In this document: positions 1 through 13,300 of the stretch, piece after piece
Layout of the letters: every line of letters begins with the position of its first letter
How positions within the stretch are numbered: position 1 is the stretch's first letter
Assembly (NCBI GenBank): GCA_015179045.1
Contig: WHUZ01000023.1
Coordinates: forward strand, 186,001 to 250,000
Reading direction: 5' to 3'
DNA from: Kalaharituber pfeilii
Lineage: Eukaryota > Ascomycota > Pezizomycetes > Pezizales > Pezizaceae
DNA length: 64,000 nucleotides
Translations under genes and position numbers: made by a program
Notes under the pieces: generated by a model
The model's database searches: none
What the model saw: the letters and a program-made list of their open reading frames with translations, nothing else
Told to the model about the DNA's origin: nothing

Positions 1-356
1 TCCCCCCCCCCCCCCCCCAGACCAGTCGTAATAATGTCATCCCCACATGCAGGATTTATAACAAGCTGCGGACCCCAGCCCCAGCGACTCGTTTCTCGCT
101 TCCGCGTCTTGTTTCCCTCAGCCAGACAGCGAGCCCAGCTCTTAAGGCCCCGATTTACCCCAGCGTAGCTCTGCGCGTTCCTGGCCCTGCTCAAGCTGCT
201 CTCGCAGAAGCCTTCCTGCCCTCTCCCTGCTGCTGCCCCCCCCCCCCCCCCCCCCCCCCCCCTCACCGCACCCCACCAGAGCTCTCGGCAACCTAGCCTG
301 CTTCCCTGTGCCACTACGCAAGCCAGCCCCCACCCCCCCCCAGCGCTCTTTGGAAC
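1..356. promoter_or_regulatory. Upstream region of the arrestin gene, with C homopolymers
   Basis: This is non-coding sequence before the first start codon. It holds two long C runs: 17 C at 2-18, and 27 C at 236-262 on the plus strand. The stretch is generally pyrimidine-rich, as fungal promoters and 5' leaders often are. I see no clear TATA element close to the ATG at 357. Calling it a promoter is an inference from position alone. Confidence 0.4.
236..262. repeat. 27-nt C homopolymer
   Basis: An uninterrupted run of 27 C on the plus strand, about 95 nt upstream of the arrestin start codon. A run this long is unusual and its true length may be uncertain because of sequencing error. Confidence 0.9.
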
Positions 357-2831
357 ATGGCAAACGTCACAGGCACACACCAGGTTAATACAACCATTTC
401 AAATTGTAACCGTCCCCGGCCTATTCATCTCTGCTCGGGAACAAACGCAAACTCCGGCGCCGCGCAACCTTCGAACGCAGGCTCTCCGCGCATTGCTCTG
501 CATCAACACTCTAGCTCGCTAGACGAAAGCATCATCACCAGGAGGAGCTGCACGAGGAATTCAAGAGGAGACAAAGCGGGCGCTTTGCGGCCCGGCAAGC
601 AAAGAGGCCGAAGCTCAAAGTCCGACGTCGCGAAACGGATATTCTCTCACATTGCATCCTCGTCATCTCGAAGCCTCACTTGCAATTCGTCGTCAATGTC
701 TTCGGTAAGCCTCGCAGCTGCTAGGGCAGGCCCCGTTGGTGGAGGAATTAGTGGAATCCCGTCGCATGCACAGAGTTTGCTCCAGCCATCACCAGTTGGA
801 AGGCCAAGGTCAAGGTCAACGAATTCGATGCGTTCAAATGGAAGATGTATATCTACGCCAATACCAGAGAAGCCGCTGGCTTCCTCAAGTGGGGGCGCTG
901 TTACAATGACGATAGTGCTAGCTGAGCCTATGCTGTTTCTACGGGGCTACGACCAAAATGATTATACGGATAGATCATCAGCAATGTTACGGGGAAGTCT
1001 GGTTGTTAAAGTTACAAAGGCAACTAAGATAAAGGCAATCACCTTAGCATTTAGGGGAAGAGCTCGTACGGAATGGCCGGAAGGTATTATGAAAGATGCT
1101 AGCTTATCTATTTCTATGCCAATTGTGCTAACAAGTGTGTAGGAATACCACCACGCAAATCCGAGTTCTTTGAAGAAAAGGAGATCATGACACACATTTG
1201 GCCCTTTTTCAACGCAGCATTTCCCACTGCTGAACTGGGACCATGCGCAGACTCTGTCCGATTGGCTGACCCAACGCCTCCTAGTCATTCTGATACAAGT
1301 GTTTCACTAGGCTCTGCATTAGAGTCCATTACTCGATCTGCATCACCGATGGGCCGTACATATCGGTTTGGTGCGGCAACTCCTGACAAGCGTCTCTCCA
1401 TTGGCTCAGTTCAGTCCAGGAGCTTTGGTAAAGGCGACTCTCCAAGGGAAACTGTTGCCCAAAAAGGACATAGGGTGTTTCATCCAGGAGAATACATCTA
1501 CAATTTTGAGCTACCCATTGAAAGTTGCTTACCCGAAACGCTGGAAGTGGCACTTGGATCCGTGAAGTATGAATTGGAAGCTATTCTTGAGCGCTCAGGA
1601 GCCTTCCGGCCGAAACTGGTAGGGAAGAAAGAAGTTATTTTGATTCGGTGCCCATCTGAGCAAAGTTTAGAAAGTACCGAGCCAATCGCGATAAGCCGGA
1701 CATGGGAGGACCAAATGCACTACGACATCGTCATATCAGGAAAATCGTTTCCTCTTGGATCTACAATACCAATTGCATTTAAGCTTACACCATTGGCGAA
1801 GGTCCGTTGCCATCGCATCAAGATATACATTACAGAAAATATAGAGTATTCTTGCAAGAATAAGAAGGTGCATAGAATTGACCCAACAAAGAAAGTATTG
1901 CTTTTTGAGAAAAGGGCTGATGGGACTACGACTTCGACATTTCCGGGTTCTTGGGTTAGGATTTTGAGTGGAGGAGGAGTTGTGAATGGAGGGCATCCGT
2001 CACCTCTAGGTGTTAATACCGCGTCAGATAATATATTGGGAGATTTGTCTGGGGAACATAACATTGGCCCAACAGAGATGGAATTCAATGTTCAGCTTCC
2101 TGGGTGCAACGCGAAAGAGAAGGTACCGATACATTTTGATACAACGTACAAAGATATTCAGGTCCACCATTGGATAAAAGTAGGTTCACCAATCTTGCAT
2201 TTTCTTCGGATTATTTTTCCTCTAACTATATCCCCAGATTGTCATGCGACTTTCAAAAGCGGATACCAATGATCCTTCAAAACGCCGGCATTTTGAAATT
2301 TCAATTGACTCACCCTTTCATATCCTCTCCTGCCGTGCTACCCAAGCCAATACCTCTCTCCCTGCCTATACCGATAATCGCAATGCTGCATCTTCTCCCT
2401 CTAACTCCACCGGACCATGTAATTGCCAGCTTCTCAACCGCAGGAATGCTCCAAATAAGGATGGTACTACTACAACCGTACATGCAATTCAGCCACCTTC
2501 AAATGACTTCGCACAAAACTCCTCCTTTGTCAGCCCCCTGCACCTTATCCGCTTACCGAGCATAGGCCCACCACCATTTGACCCCAATTCGCCGCCTCCA
2601 CCGTCGCTAATGACTCCGCCGCCGCGTTACGAGTCTGTAGTAGGCGAAAATGCGACAACCGCGTTGGCAGATTACTTCAGTAGATTAGCAGCCGAGGATG
2701 ATACTGATGATGATACTACAAATGGTGAAAATGTAGGATGGAGAAGGGGGCTGACGTTGCCCTTGACACCGGGGGGAAGGGTGAATAGAAGTATGGATGA
2801 GAGGCGAACATGGGAATCACTCTTGCATTAG
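357..2831 (+). CDS. Alpha-arrestin (ART) ubiquitin-ligase adaptor
   Basis: Exons 357-1083, 1143-2179 and 2238-2831 give 785 aa. Intron 1 (59 nt, GT..AG, branch-like GTGCTAAC) and intron 2 (58 nt) restore one continuous frame. Residues 1-180 are Ser/Arg-rich and probably disordered. From about residue 181 an arrestin N-like beta domain begins (TMTIVLAEPMLFLRGYDQND), passes through EWPEGIPPRKSEFFEEK across intron 1 and continues to the FELPIESCLPETLEVALGSV segment. The arrestin C-like domain starts near WEDQMHYDIVISGK. The tail holds LPAY (629-632) and a canonical PPRY (716-719), the motif type bound by WW domains of Rsp5/HulA HECT ligases. Family role, from yeast ART and Aspergillus CreD/ArtA: directing the ligase to plasma-membrane transporters for endocytosis. 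The family is sure; the cargo and the exact orthologue are not. Confidence 0.9.
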
Positions 2832-5800
2832 TGCATGCAAGCGAGGTTCAAGACGCAGAAAATATATTATGAGCAATCATGAGTCGCTGACATTTTAGCC
2901 TCGGATTTTTGATTTCCAAGTTTGGTTTGCTTCTCAATTGCGCATTCTGGAGACTGTTTTTTTTTTTTTTTTTTTTTTTAAAAAAATGCATTTGCTTGAC
3001 ATATTTTCATGGCTTTTATTTGGAATGGGGTACTTTTCTTTTTCTTTCTTTTTTTTTTTTTTTTCCCTTTCTTCCTTTTCTTTTCTTTTCTTTTTGGGAC
3101 GGTGGCGACAATGGGAAAAAAAGAGCGTTTCAGGTTCTGGTCTATGCGTATGATGTGGTAACTTGTGATTGATACATTTTCCCCTTTTCTTGCTTTCCTG
3201 AGCATTTCTGCATGTTAATGTTTTTTTGGGGGGTGGTGTTCACAAGTTTCTTTTTGGGAAGGGTATTAACGTAAAAGAGAGGCATCGTACATTGAGTCGT
3301 TTTGGAGTCCTCACCGCATATCGTCTTTTACCATCATTTAGCTGTCCCCTTGCGGAAGACTACCCTTGTGAATTTTGCTCGTTGCTTGCAGCCAACTGCA
3401 GGTTTTATGTTTTCTCGGCAACACAGGAAGAGCAAAAAAAGAAAAGAAAAAAAGAAAAATAAAAAAAAATAAAAAAATAAAAAACTTTTGAGCAGCGCAA
3501 CGGTTCTGTTTATTGTTTTTTTTGTTTTTTTTATTTCTCGATTCCCTTCTTGATGCTTCTCCTGTTCATATTTGGTTCTGATGATGCATTCTATTTTCTT
3601 TATTTTCCTTTTTAAATCTACGTGTTCCTGTTTACGACGGCGTTCTCTCTCTCTCACAGTTCGATATGAAATGATACATTGATTTCCGGTCATTTGGGTA
3701 TGGGGCAAATTTGTTGGGTTTTTCACATGAAAGAAAATTCCCTTGTTTATTCTGTGGTTTTTTGTTCCTTTGATTTTTTTATCTGATGTAAGCATAAACC
3801 TCTAGTCTGGGTCTTTTTTTCCGTCTCCCTCACTTTGCCTCTCTCTGTAGATACCATCGTTCCTTGAAATATACCATGCGCATTTGTTTTTATTGAGAAG
3901 GAATGGAAGGGGATGGGGAAATGCAAGATATACCTTCATTTTGATAATCTCATGTGGAAGAAAGTTGTGGCTTGTTAAAGCTTTGCTCGGGTTGTTGGTT
4001 GATAAGCCTCGTACGTTCTTGGGTCATATGGCCGGCGCCCTTTTGTGGGGTAAAAGAAGTTGTAAGTGATTAATGGTGTATTGGATTACTAAGTACTCGA
4101 AAAGCTAGAGTCGCTTTCGTTTCATGAAATAGCTGAAGTTGAAAACGAGCTGCAATTCTCGTAAGTAACCTGGCCCGAGGAGAGTCAATTCATGAGCCAA
4201 GAGCAAAAGCCGTACAGGAAAAAGTAATGATAGTCAATTAGAAAAGTTGTAAAACAAATGTGTGTAAGTGATTCCACTGCAGAGTTATTTTTACACAACC
4301 TAGCCTTATTAGAACATCTCAATTGACTTCCCGAGAAAGATTTTGTGTATGTATTCGAAAATGTTACGCCAACCTCTAGGGATTGAGGTACTGATAGTGA
4401 CAAGAATAGTGGCTCGTCAATTGAGATGTGAAATTTCTATGTTTTTCCTCTTTGTTTCTATTTTTTTATTTTCGTGTGAATGTCCGATAGATTCACTGGG
4501 GCGGGGGTATGATAGTGTTGATAATTATACATTTGTGTACTTGTACCTTGTCAGTCTCGAGGTGCCAAGGTTATATTTTCTGTGCGACACATTCCTATTA
4601 TTTGACTTTACAAATAATTGAAGCCAAGCCAATTAATATCTTCCTAAAAAAAAAAAAGGAAAAAAGATAAAAAAAAAAGATAAAAAGAAAAAAAGGAAAA
4701 AAAGGAAAAAAAAAAACTGTTTGGCCGGAACTGGATCCCGGTCGCCCAGGACGGTCGTCAAATCAAAGTAATCGCTGTATTTGTCACTTCTCCTGTTTCA
4801 GCCCTGATCTCATCCCTCAGGTACTGGCGCACTCTTTGCAACAAGTGATCTAATCCGGATTCACCCCTCCTCTGCACAGCCAACGCACAGTCTTAGTGGT
4901 GCCTTGCTTGGAAGCCGCCATCTAACAGGAACCTTTCTATGGCATCCTGAGACTAGGAAGAGCAAATAGAAAGTTGCGGCAGAGAAGGCACATTTTTTAT
5001 TTGGAAGTGCCCAATCTCGAAGTGGGGTCTCTCTGATACTAATGCCTGAGCGAGGCAGGGAAGCCACAGGAATTGGGATGAACCTGACACCGAATCTAAA
5101 GCTATACGTTACATCCAGCTATGCATTGCTAAAGTGCATTCATAGGGCACAGCTTCCTTGGCCAGGATACTGGAGTTTCCAGTATTTGTATTCTGTGATG
5201 CAATCGGTGTCTTTCGGACTCGCAAATTTGGAAAGACTGAGACACACTCAACTTTTCCAGGGAAGTGCCTTCTGCGTAAAATTGATAGTGCTGATGTAAT
5301 CGGAAAGATCTTGAATCAACCGTGGCTGAGGAACACTGAGCACCTATATTGTCCTGTCATAATAAACTCGTTGCGTTGTCGTCACCCATGTGCCAAAAGC
5401 TTTACACACAGGTAATAGTCAACAATTTTTCAGAGATAACAGAGTAAGATTAGTTCTTTGCGTCCCTCTCTCGAGAGATTGCCCTGCAGCCAAATATACT
5501 ATCAGCGGACAGGATTTAGTATATGATTAGAAAGATAGTATACATGCCGATATAGCGATGGCAATGAGAAAACCGTTCAACTCACCGCTTACAAAGGCTT
5601 TCTCATCCTCCGATACGGAGTATGTTGCCAATAGCAGTGACTTTCTCACCAGATGTGCGGGATTTCTTTATTGTAGTGTCTTTTGGGAAGATCCCGGCAT
5701 GTGCAAGCTCTATACTGAGTGCTATGAGTTACCTCCTCTTTAGAGGCCTTTCTACATCGCCCTTCCAGCGTTGTTCAATCAAGGTTGTCCCACTGATTAT

Positions 5801-8800
5801 CTTTGATATAGACCACAAGCTTACAAATCCTGGTGCGAATTTTGGGGATGCAGGACGGCGTAGCCATGAATGGACGTTTTTGTACAACTTCTCCGAATCT
5901 TGTAGTCCCTGAATCCCTGATCAACGACGCAAGCTTTCCCAAATAATCCGCGATAAGAAGTGCATTTTTGGCACACCAAAACTGAGAAGTCCCAGTTGGA
6001 GCGGAAATGGCACCAATGCCCGATTGTGCAATTGCGTCAGACAGTTTGAAGTGCTTCGCTGCAACATCTGGAATGACGCCACCCAGAGATCTTTGCACTG
6101 CAGGGCTTCTTGGGTTAACATTTTGAAGGAGATTGATGGTTACGAGAGCATACAGGTTTCCTGGAAACCCCGGAGCATCTTGTAAACCCCGGAGCATCTT
6201 GTAACTCTCGGTCTACCATTTGCTCACTATCGGGGACAAGAGGTGCAGCCACCTCTGCCCATATGCGACTGACATACTTACGTTGTGAATGAATGGAAGT
6301 TGCGTTTTAATATTTGCGCTGGAAAGTCAATGTAAGGCGAGGCAAAACTATAGTAGCCTGTTCAGTCTGCGGCTTTCTCAAAGTAATCCCTTAAGCAATG
6401 TCTATTTGCTATTCGAAGCTACATATATCCAAGTGTTAGTTTCAATTTCCTTAGCCTTTCTTGTTTCCAGATGCATTTATGCGATTTTCTTGCATAATTA
6501 AACAACATACAAACTATGCCCAAAGGAGGAAGGTGCCCGACTAGGATATCACTTCCGCATCAAGCAACCCGCGATTTCAGAACGAAAAATTCCAGGTTCC
6601 CGCAAAACTGAGTTCCGCCCCTCAGGCTACCAGTCTTCCCCTTTCATTGTTCCTCTAGTACTGCGGATGAAACTTGTTAAACTTGTAATGTTCAAAAACG
6701 CTACCACCCAGACTTCGGGATTGCAACAATGATTTCCGGGATGACTATGTCTACAAAGCATATGATTTTACTAGTTGATGGATTTGTGGTCGAAATTCGG
6801 GTAGGATATTTGGGTTCTTTAAAAGTCGATGTCGATTCATAAGTACGTAGACAGCCTTATCAAGTGACTAGTAGTGCTTCGTAGTTATGTTTAGACATCG
6901 TAATTATTCTTCATAAAGGCTGACTTAGTGCATTCTAAGGTTGCAATAAACCTTACCCATTTGGTAGTCCCTTCTCATGATGTTTACCTAATTTAGTTAA
7001 TGCTTACCTACCCTGGAAACCGATTTGCCAATTGCGCTAATAGAGTGCTCATGTACGCTGCTGCAAGTCAGACTTTGAAAATATCTCCATCACTACTGTA
7101 GTAAAGATTAACTGCCTATTTGGAATTTGCATTATTGCCAAGATCTACAGATTCCATATCATGTTGCAACACTACTTGTTATCAATCCCCGACATATCCG
7201 GTCCCCAAAATCTACCATCGTGGGCCTACCCACACTCTTCCTCAGGACACCAATGTTTGTGTATGCATATCTCACTAATGGCTCCCACCAAGTCCTTTTA
7301 CCGCTATTCAAAGCATACAGATTAAACCTTCACAAACAAATATACAATCAATTTAATAATTACTGGAAGTATACGTATGCTTATACCCCCCAATTCAAGG
7401 CTATGGAAAAGAAGGGAAGTTCAACTGTGCAATACAATTAGTATTCTACCGAAGCTTGGGAAAATATATTTCTGGCTTGTGGCTTATCTAAATTCAAGTT
7501 ATTCTATGCCACATTGCATAATTAATTTATCTATATTGCAATGCTTGCATCTTTTGTAAGTCTGGTGCACCCTAACCTCGTCAATGTAGGTTGCAACATG
7601 TCTTGTAGAAAGAGCCAAGCAAAGGTGTAAAACTAGGGTTTGGTTATCAAAAACCTCGTACTCCGTACTGTGGGAATCTTGGCATTTCAAGTGCCACAAT
7701 GGGCGAAGGCCTGGGGGGGAGGTAACTACTAAAAAGGGAAGGGGTACCGGGAAGGTAAGGGTATTTCTTGAGGGGAGAAGGGGGACCTCAGATCATCATC
7801 ATCGTCGTCGTTGAGGGTCACAATATCGCTGGGTTTTTTATTCTGTCAGGTCTTACAGTTGTTCTGTTGTGTTCTCAAGAAATACTAAACTGGTTCTCTT
7901 CTTATATCTCTATCCTTATTTCTCTCCTCTTACTTTTCGTATTCTTTTTCCCCTCCGTGAGCTTTCCTCTTGATCCCTCCCACAGTACTTATATGGTTTT
8001 GCATGGTTTTACAGAACAGAAACTGGCGTTTTTAGCGCCTTAATCCCAGTTCTGTTGGATGTTTTTTTTTTTTTGTAAGCGTACATGAAAAAATGTACAT
8101 GACAAACAGGAGGATTGGGGCTGTTTCTCCTGTATTTCACGTAAATGTAGATACTCAGAGTCGCATATCACGACCTTCCAGATCAAGTACAAGGAACATG
8201 CTAATATTTTCTAGGACATAGTTAATTCTCGCTCCACTAATAACTTCTCAATAAGTCGTAGCATATGTGAAAGATGTCAAATTGGAGGTTGTGATGAGCC
8301 CGGAGTACGACAGCTGCAGGGGTTGACTGCTAGATCAGAGATACGAAGAATGCGGGAAGGTAGTGATGGTTCAGCAAGTTACAGGAGGTTCTACATGAAG
8401 TAAAAAGTACAGTACAGCGAGTTTTTTTGGAGTTACCATAACCTGTGCTTAAATTGGCCAGTGTGCAAGACGCCACTTCATTTTCTTTAAAACCATAAAA
8501 CCATGTACTAGGCATTTGATGGGTCATGTAGCATTTGATAAACCCTGATGACTGAAACATTTAAGAGTACAAAAAATAAAAATAAATAAAAAAAATACAA
8601 AAACTCCTAGCAGAAACAGCAAGTAAATGATAAGCTCTTTAGAAACGCCAACCTGCCTTAACCTCCAAAGTGAACACTTCGGCATGTGTTCTTGTGGTCA
8701 GACTCGCTTAATATTGTTCCATCTAACGACGATCCAAGGCAGATTTCACCGGTATCACAATGTCACAGGTCTGGGGAGCTATCCCAGCCTCCCCGCACAA

Positions 8801-9546
8801 ATTCCCCCCTCTCCACATTTTAGCCCCCCCCTTTCATCTCCAAACGCCCGTTTTGTTCTTGGCATACTATAAGAATAACCTTAGCACGTGTGCGGTGTGG
8901 AAGATCAGTCGTCATGTCACTCACTTTCAATCTTTAATTCGTCGATCACTCACAACAACCAAACCTAGCTTGGGTACAAGTATTTATCGTAACCAAACCC
9001 CCCACAAAAAAGCAAACATCAATGAGCCCTCAAAAATTGACCGACGAGGAAACTTAAGCGAAAAATAAAGTAAAATAGGAAGCGGCTTTTTTGTTTTGCT
9101 ATTCCCACTCTAGCATAAAAGTGGACAATTCTATCCAAGTCCGTGGTGTTGGTAGTCCTCATTCTAATTCAATATTGCTATACATTCACTCCCTATTAGC
9201 TTTTTTGCTTCGTCAGGGAGGGCTTGAGTTTTCGCTAAGTGCCTCAGTGAAGATCCGCACGTCTCAGTGTGGAGAGCCGAGGTCCCAGGTCTCGTTCGCT
9301 TATCCTTGGGTTAAGGTTAAGCGGTTTCCGCTTGCGCCTTTAGCTAGTTTCGCTCAATTTTGATGCGACCTTCACATTCGTAGAATACAGCTCAAACTTC
9401 GCACAGCCATCTGGTTGGAGCAAACTAGACTGACAAGGTACCCAACCCCAGGATAATGCCGCAGACATGCTGAAGATAAAATCTTCGGTAGTTGAGGAAT
9501 GTTATTGAATTTCCTGTTTCTGCTTTCTGGTTGTTGTCCTTCTAGT
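2832..9546. other. Intergenic region, no gene found
   Basis: About 6.7 kb between the arrestin stop and the 3' end of the minus-strand membrane-protein gene. It contains T-rich runs (about 2957-2979 and 3042-3064), A-rich runs (3430-3484, 4646-4714), one perfect 19-bp tandem duplication (6165-6202) and a short inverted repeat GTACAT/ATGTAC near 8085-8100. Open frames here are short and low-complexity, with no motif I recognise. Part of the first few hundred bases is presumably arrestin 3' UTR. Confidence 0.5.
6165..6202. repeat. Perfect 19-bp tandem duplication
   Basis: The unit aaaccccggagcatcttgt occurs twice head to tail, at 6165-6183 and 6184-6202, with no mismatch. It looks like a recent local duplication, for example by replication slippage. 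Confidence 0.9.
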
Positions 9547-11367
9547 TCACAGTTTGTAGTGATGATGCGCAACCATGAAAAACGCTACAAACAACGTCGG
9601 AATCATGATGGCCAATGCACTCGCGCCCCCCCACACTTCTGTGATGTTTGCATACTGCCTCAACTCGGCGTCACTGCCCAAGACCCAGTACCCGCTTTCG
9701 CCCCGTTCAAAGTACGTCGTTTTGCACCAGCAGTTCTCGTAGAAGTTTGTGAATTCTAGCAGGCAATGCACGCAGATCCAGGCGGCGTTTACAATGGCGA
9801 GGAACTTTCCTATTGTCCGAAGCAATATAGCGATGTAGCCAACCAGTGATAGCGGCTCGTACCAACGTAGTCGACGCTTGGGGCCATAGTAGTACTTCTC
9901 CGCGGCCCAGTATTCCGATATCAGGGAGCTCGCTAATATAAGGAACAAAATTAGAGTTGCGTTGACGGCATAAATGAGGATTCCGCCGCTGCGGCAAGCG
10001 AGTCCCTGAGTTGGAGTAAGGTAGTTGAGAAAAACGGATGCACCGGCAGTGCTCCACTGGAGCAGCAGTGCTAGACCAGTGGCATAGACAATATGGACGA
10101 ACGACACACGCTTCCACTTCGATTCGTTCTCCATATATATGGATATCTGCGAAAGACTTGGGTCGACCACTCGCCGATAGAACTCCACCATAAAATCTGC
10201 GCGGTATATCCATACAAAATGGCGTGCATAATTGGAGATTGGTCCCGTGCGCCTGCGGTCGCCTTGGATGTCGCCACGAATCCGGTGAAGCTGGTAAGGC
10301 TCAAAGAATCCGGTAGCTCTGGGGAGAAGGCCATTTATGGCGTTTCGGTTAGGATCATTGATTTCTGCGATTGCAGTTCGGACGCCGTTGTCGACTGCCT
10401 GTGTTCCAACAAGAACCCAACCCATAACGATAGGAGTCTCCCATTGCCACACCAGGGCAATAGCGAGTCCAAAGGCTGTTGCATTGTTACCAATCTGTTG
10501 AATAATGAGGTCATGAGTTAGAATAATAACCAAAGCGTTGGCATGAGATTACAAACCCTCTATGCTTCTCTGTATACCTTGCGACAGAATGTTACTTACA
10601 TTTTCGCTACCAAAGGCATCTACCATACTAAAAGCAAATGCGATATTGACCCACAAGAGCTGATGGACAAAACTTGCAGTATATCCTCGTTTTGTCTTTT
10701 GCACTGCTGCAGCTAGCATCTTCCACCAATGTTCATCCCATAGTAAGTCTCCATCAAGATCATTTGATATTCGAATATCCTGCACACGTTCGTAAGGCTC
10801 TTGCTGTGCAACACTCAATACTTTCTTCATGGACTTAAAGATGCTTTTTACTATTTTCTGCTTTTCCCTGTCGTGAAAAGTACGTTTAGGCAATAGGTCA
10901 ACAGTCTCTGCACACCGTTTATGTATCCACCTGGCGTTCAGAAAAGTCAAAACAAGCGAGAATGTTGCTAAAGCTGGCGACCCAACAGTGATAATTCCAG
11001 ACATGAGATTGCCCCAAGTTGTTGAAGCCTGATAGGGAAACTGTGCAGTCAAGGCTATAAACGGCAGAAGCCACGCGGTAAACTGGGGCGCAAAGGTGGA
11101 CCATTGGGCTTTTTCACTTTTGTTACCGCAATAAGAGATGCATGTTTTGTAATCAACTCCAATCATGTGCTCCTTATCCTTAGGATTCCCATTCCAGTCC
11201 ACAAACACAGGCTTGAACGTTGGATTGTTGGAGAGAGATGTTCCATTAAGAATCACTTCCTTGCATTCTGCAAAGTTGGCCGTTAGCAAGGGAGGTGAAT
11301 ATGCAATAGAACCAGATATGCTCATAACCCAAGCAATGTAAAGCGGTAGTTGACTTGACTGAACCAT
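9547..11367 (-). CDS. Multi-pass membrane protein of unknown function
   Basis: Exon 1 is 11367-10600 and exon 2 is 10494-9547, giving 571 aa. The 105-nt intron starts GTAAGT and ends CAACAG, and it joins DAFGSEN to IGNNATAFG in phase 0. The N-terminus has a hydrophobic stretch that could be a signal peptide, then a Cys-containing segment with possible N-glycosylation sites (NGTS, GNKS) that would face outward. About seven or eight hydrophobic helices follow, including the stretches starting FTAWLLPFIALTAQF, LMSGIITVGSPALATF, ASFVHQLLWVNIAFAF, AFGLAIALVWQW, GGILIYAVNATLILFLIL and PLSLVGYIAILLRTIGKF. A charged cytosolic loop lies between helices 2 and 3. I recognise no transporter or receptor signature. 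This type is known from fungi only as hypothetical integral membrane proteins, so I assign no function. It sits isolated between gene-poor stretches. Confidence 0.8.
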
Positions 11368-13300
11368 CTTTGAGCTTTAGTTCTGATCAACATTGGATTG
11401 GTTATGAGGCCATGAGGATTGAAAATGGGGGGCCCTTTATAGATATAACCGTTAATCCCTGATCGCCGGTCTGATTCATTATGGCCACTTCACTGCTAAA
11501 GTTAGATGCCACCCACTCAATAATGCACTCTAGTAGAGTACGGGGAAGACTCCAACCGGGCGTTGGTGCAATGAAGGGGGACAATGAGGCATACAAGGCG
11601 GGCAGACTCGTGATGCTCTGAAGGTACGAACCTCTAGCAACCGAGCAGGTTCAACGGATGAGCGCAGGGCACCAATAAACAAATTGTAAGGCCCTTTATT
11701 GGGTATAGGAGAAAACTTGAGTAAGCCCTTGGGGAGGATCGAGGTCAAGGGTAACCACAGCTACTGCATTCGGGTTATGCTTTGTGTAACATAGATGCAG
11801 TTGGCAAACTGTTTAAGCTGCTCTTTGGCTGTGAAATACGTCAGGCTAATTTGAGATATACACACCAAAAGAAAATTGCGCGGCGAGTTCACCTGTGCGA
11901 CTCGTCCCGTGTGTTCAAGATTGTTAGTGTTCTTACGAACGCATATGACAAAATAAAGTGGTAGGCTCCATCGTGCCTTGTACAACTGTTGCAATTTTTT
12001 TTAAATAATCAAAGTTATCATAGTCAAGGCCGCGTAGTGCAATCGAGCGCGTACTCTACTCAACTTCTTGTGCTCGAGCATATGCTTACTTGCTTGCAGC
12101 CTCGATCCTCGATTGCTTTTTCAGTATACATTGGGGGATCAGGGTCTCGGGAATATGTTGAACTGTGCTCCTGGATAATTACATCACGTTATCTGTTACC
12201 TAGTCTGGTTGGCACGTAACGACCGCACTATCTGTTACCCAGGGAGCATGAATGCCAAAATGAGGCTTCAGCGACATCTTAGCTAAGCTTAATCCCGTGC
12301 CAGCAAAGCTGCGAAGTGCGGTGTGCCCAATTAGGTAAGTAAGAGAACAGCCCATTGAGGGGAGAGGCATGTGTATAGCTACAATGTTGAATTTGCATAA
12401 ATCATTTGTTCTCGTGCCCTCACTGAGAGTCTTGTAATGCTCCAAAACACTGTATTACTGGACAATAGGACGCCACGCCTTCTTCGGGGCTGAGATCCGT
12501 GAGCTTACATGCAGGCACGTGATGCCTCATTTTGTGAGGATGTGGTTGGCGAGAAAGCTGGATTCGAGCATATCAACGCGCAATAAATGATTACGGTACA
12601 AATTAGAAACAAAATAAAAAACAAAAATAAAGATAAAAATAAATAATAAATACTACTGTTGTGTGGCACGAGAACACTGTTATGTATTTGGCAAGTTCAA
12701 AAAAGCTGGATACTGACCTTTGCCGCCCCCAGTCCCTGAACGAGTCTCGTGACGCCTGGACGCCTCCCCAGTCATGTCGAATATCTTACCCGTGCCCGTA
12801 CCAAGTATGCATAGATCGACTTTTCGTCTAAAAAAAAGGTTAGACTGAAAGATAAGGCTGCATATGCAGGTGTTATTCCTTATAGATCTGCGGTTAGGAT
12901 TGCTATCTTGCTGTAGCAGTAGTAGCAGTATCAATTTAGATATATTCCCATCGTTCACTCAACACCATCTACCACAATAGCCAGTGGGGACACGACTCGG
13001 AGGTCGATGCAAGTTGTTTTTGGTAGATTATCTATTTTACAGCACAAGACTACTCTTCTACAATCTACACTCTAGTTGTCCCCAGTTATATATATACAAA
13101 TATATAAAATACATAGGATATAGGTCTATGAAATGATATCCAAGGGGTAAGCTCTACTATTCAATATACCGCCTCTCTATTTTAGTTTCATGTCGTGTCT
13201 GTTTCAGGCAGCCAGTGATTAGTTGAAACAGAAAGTTTGCCCTCTACCACTGGGAACGGCCAAACAACACATGGGATCTCCATGACTCCAGACGCGGTAG
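11368..13300. other. Intergenic region, no gene found
   Basis: Upstream side of the minus-strand membrane-protein gene, and the stretch before the decayed ATPase gene. Its promoter presumably lies just above 11367. There is an A/T-rich patch at 12600-12655 and alternating TATA sequence at 13087-13108. I find no supported coding sequence. Confidence 0.45.

Noticed and set aside
2909..3795. Phe-rich and Lys-rich frames on both strands after the arrestin gene
   Set aside because: They translate poly-T and poly-A tracts of the 3' flank, not protein.
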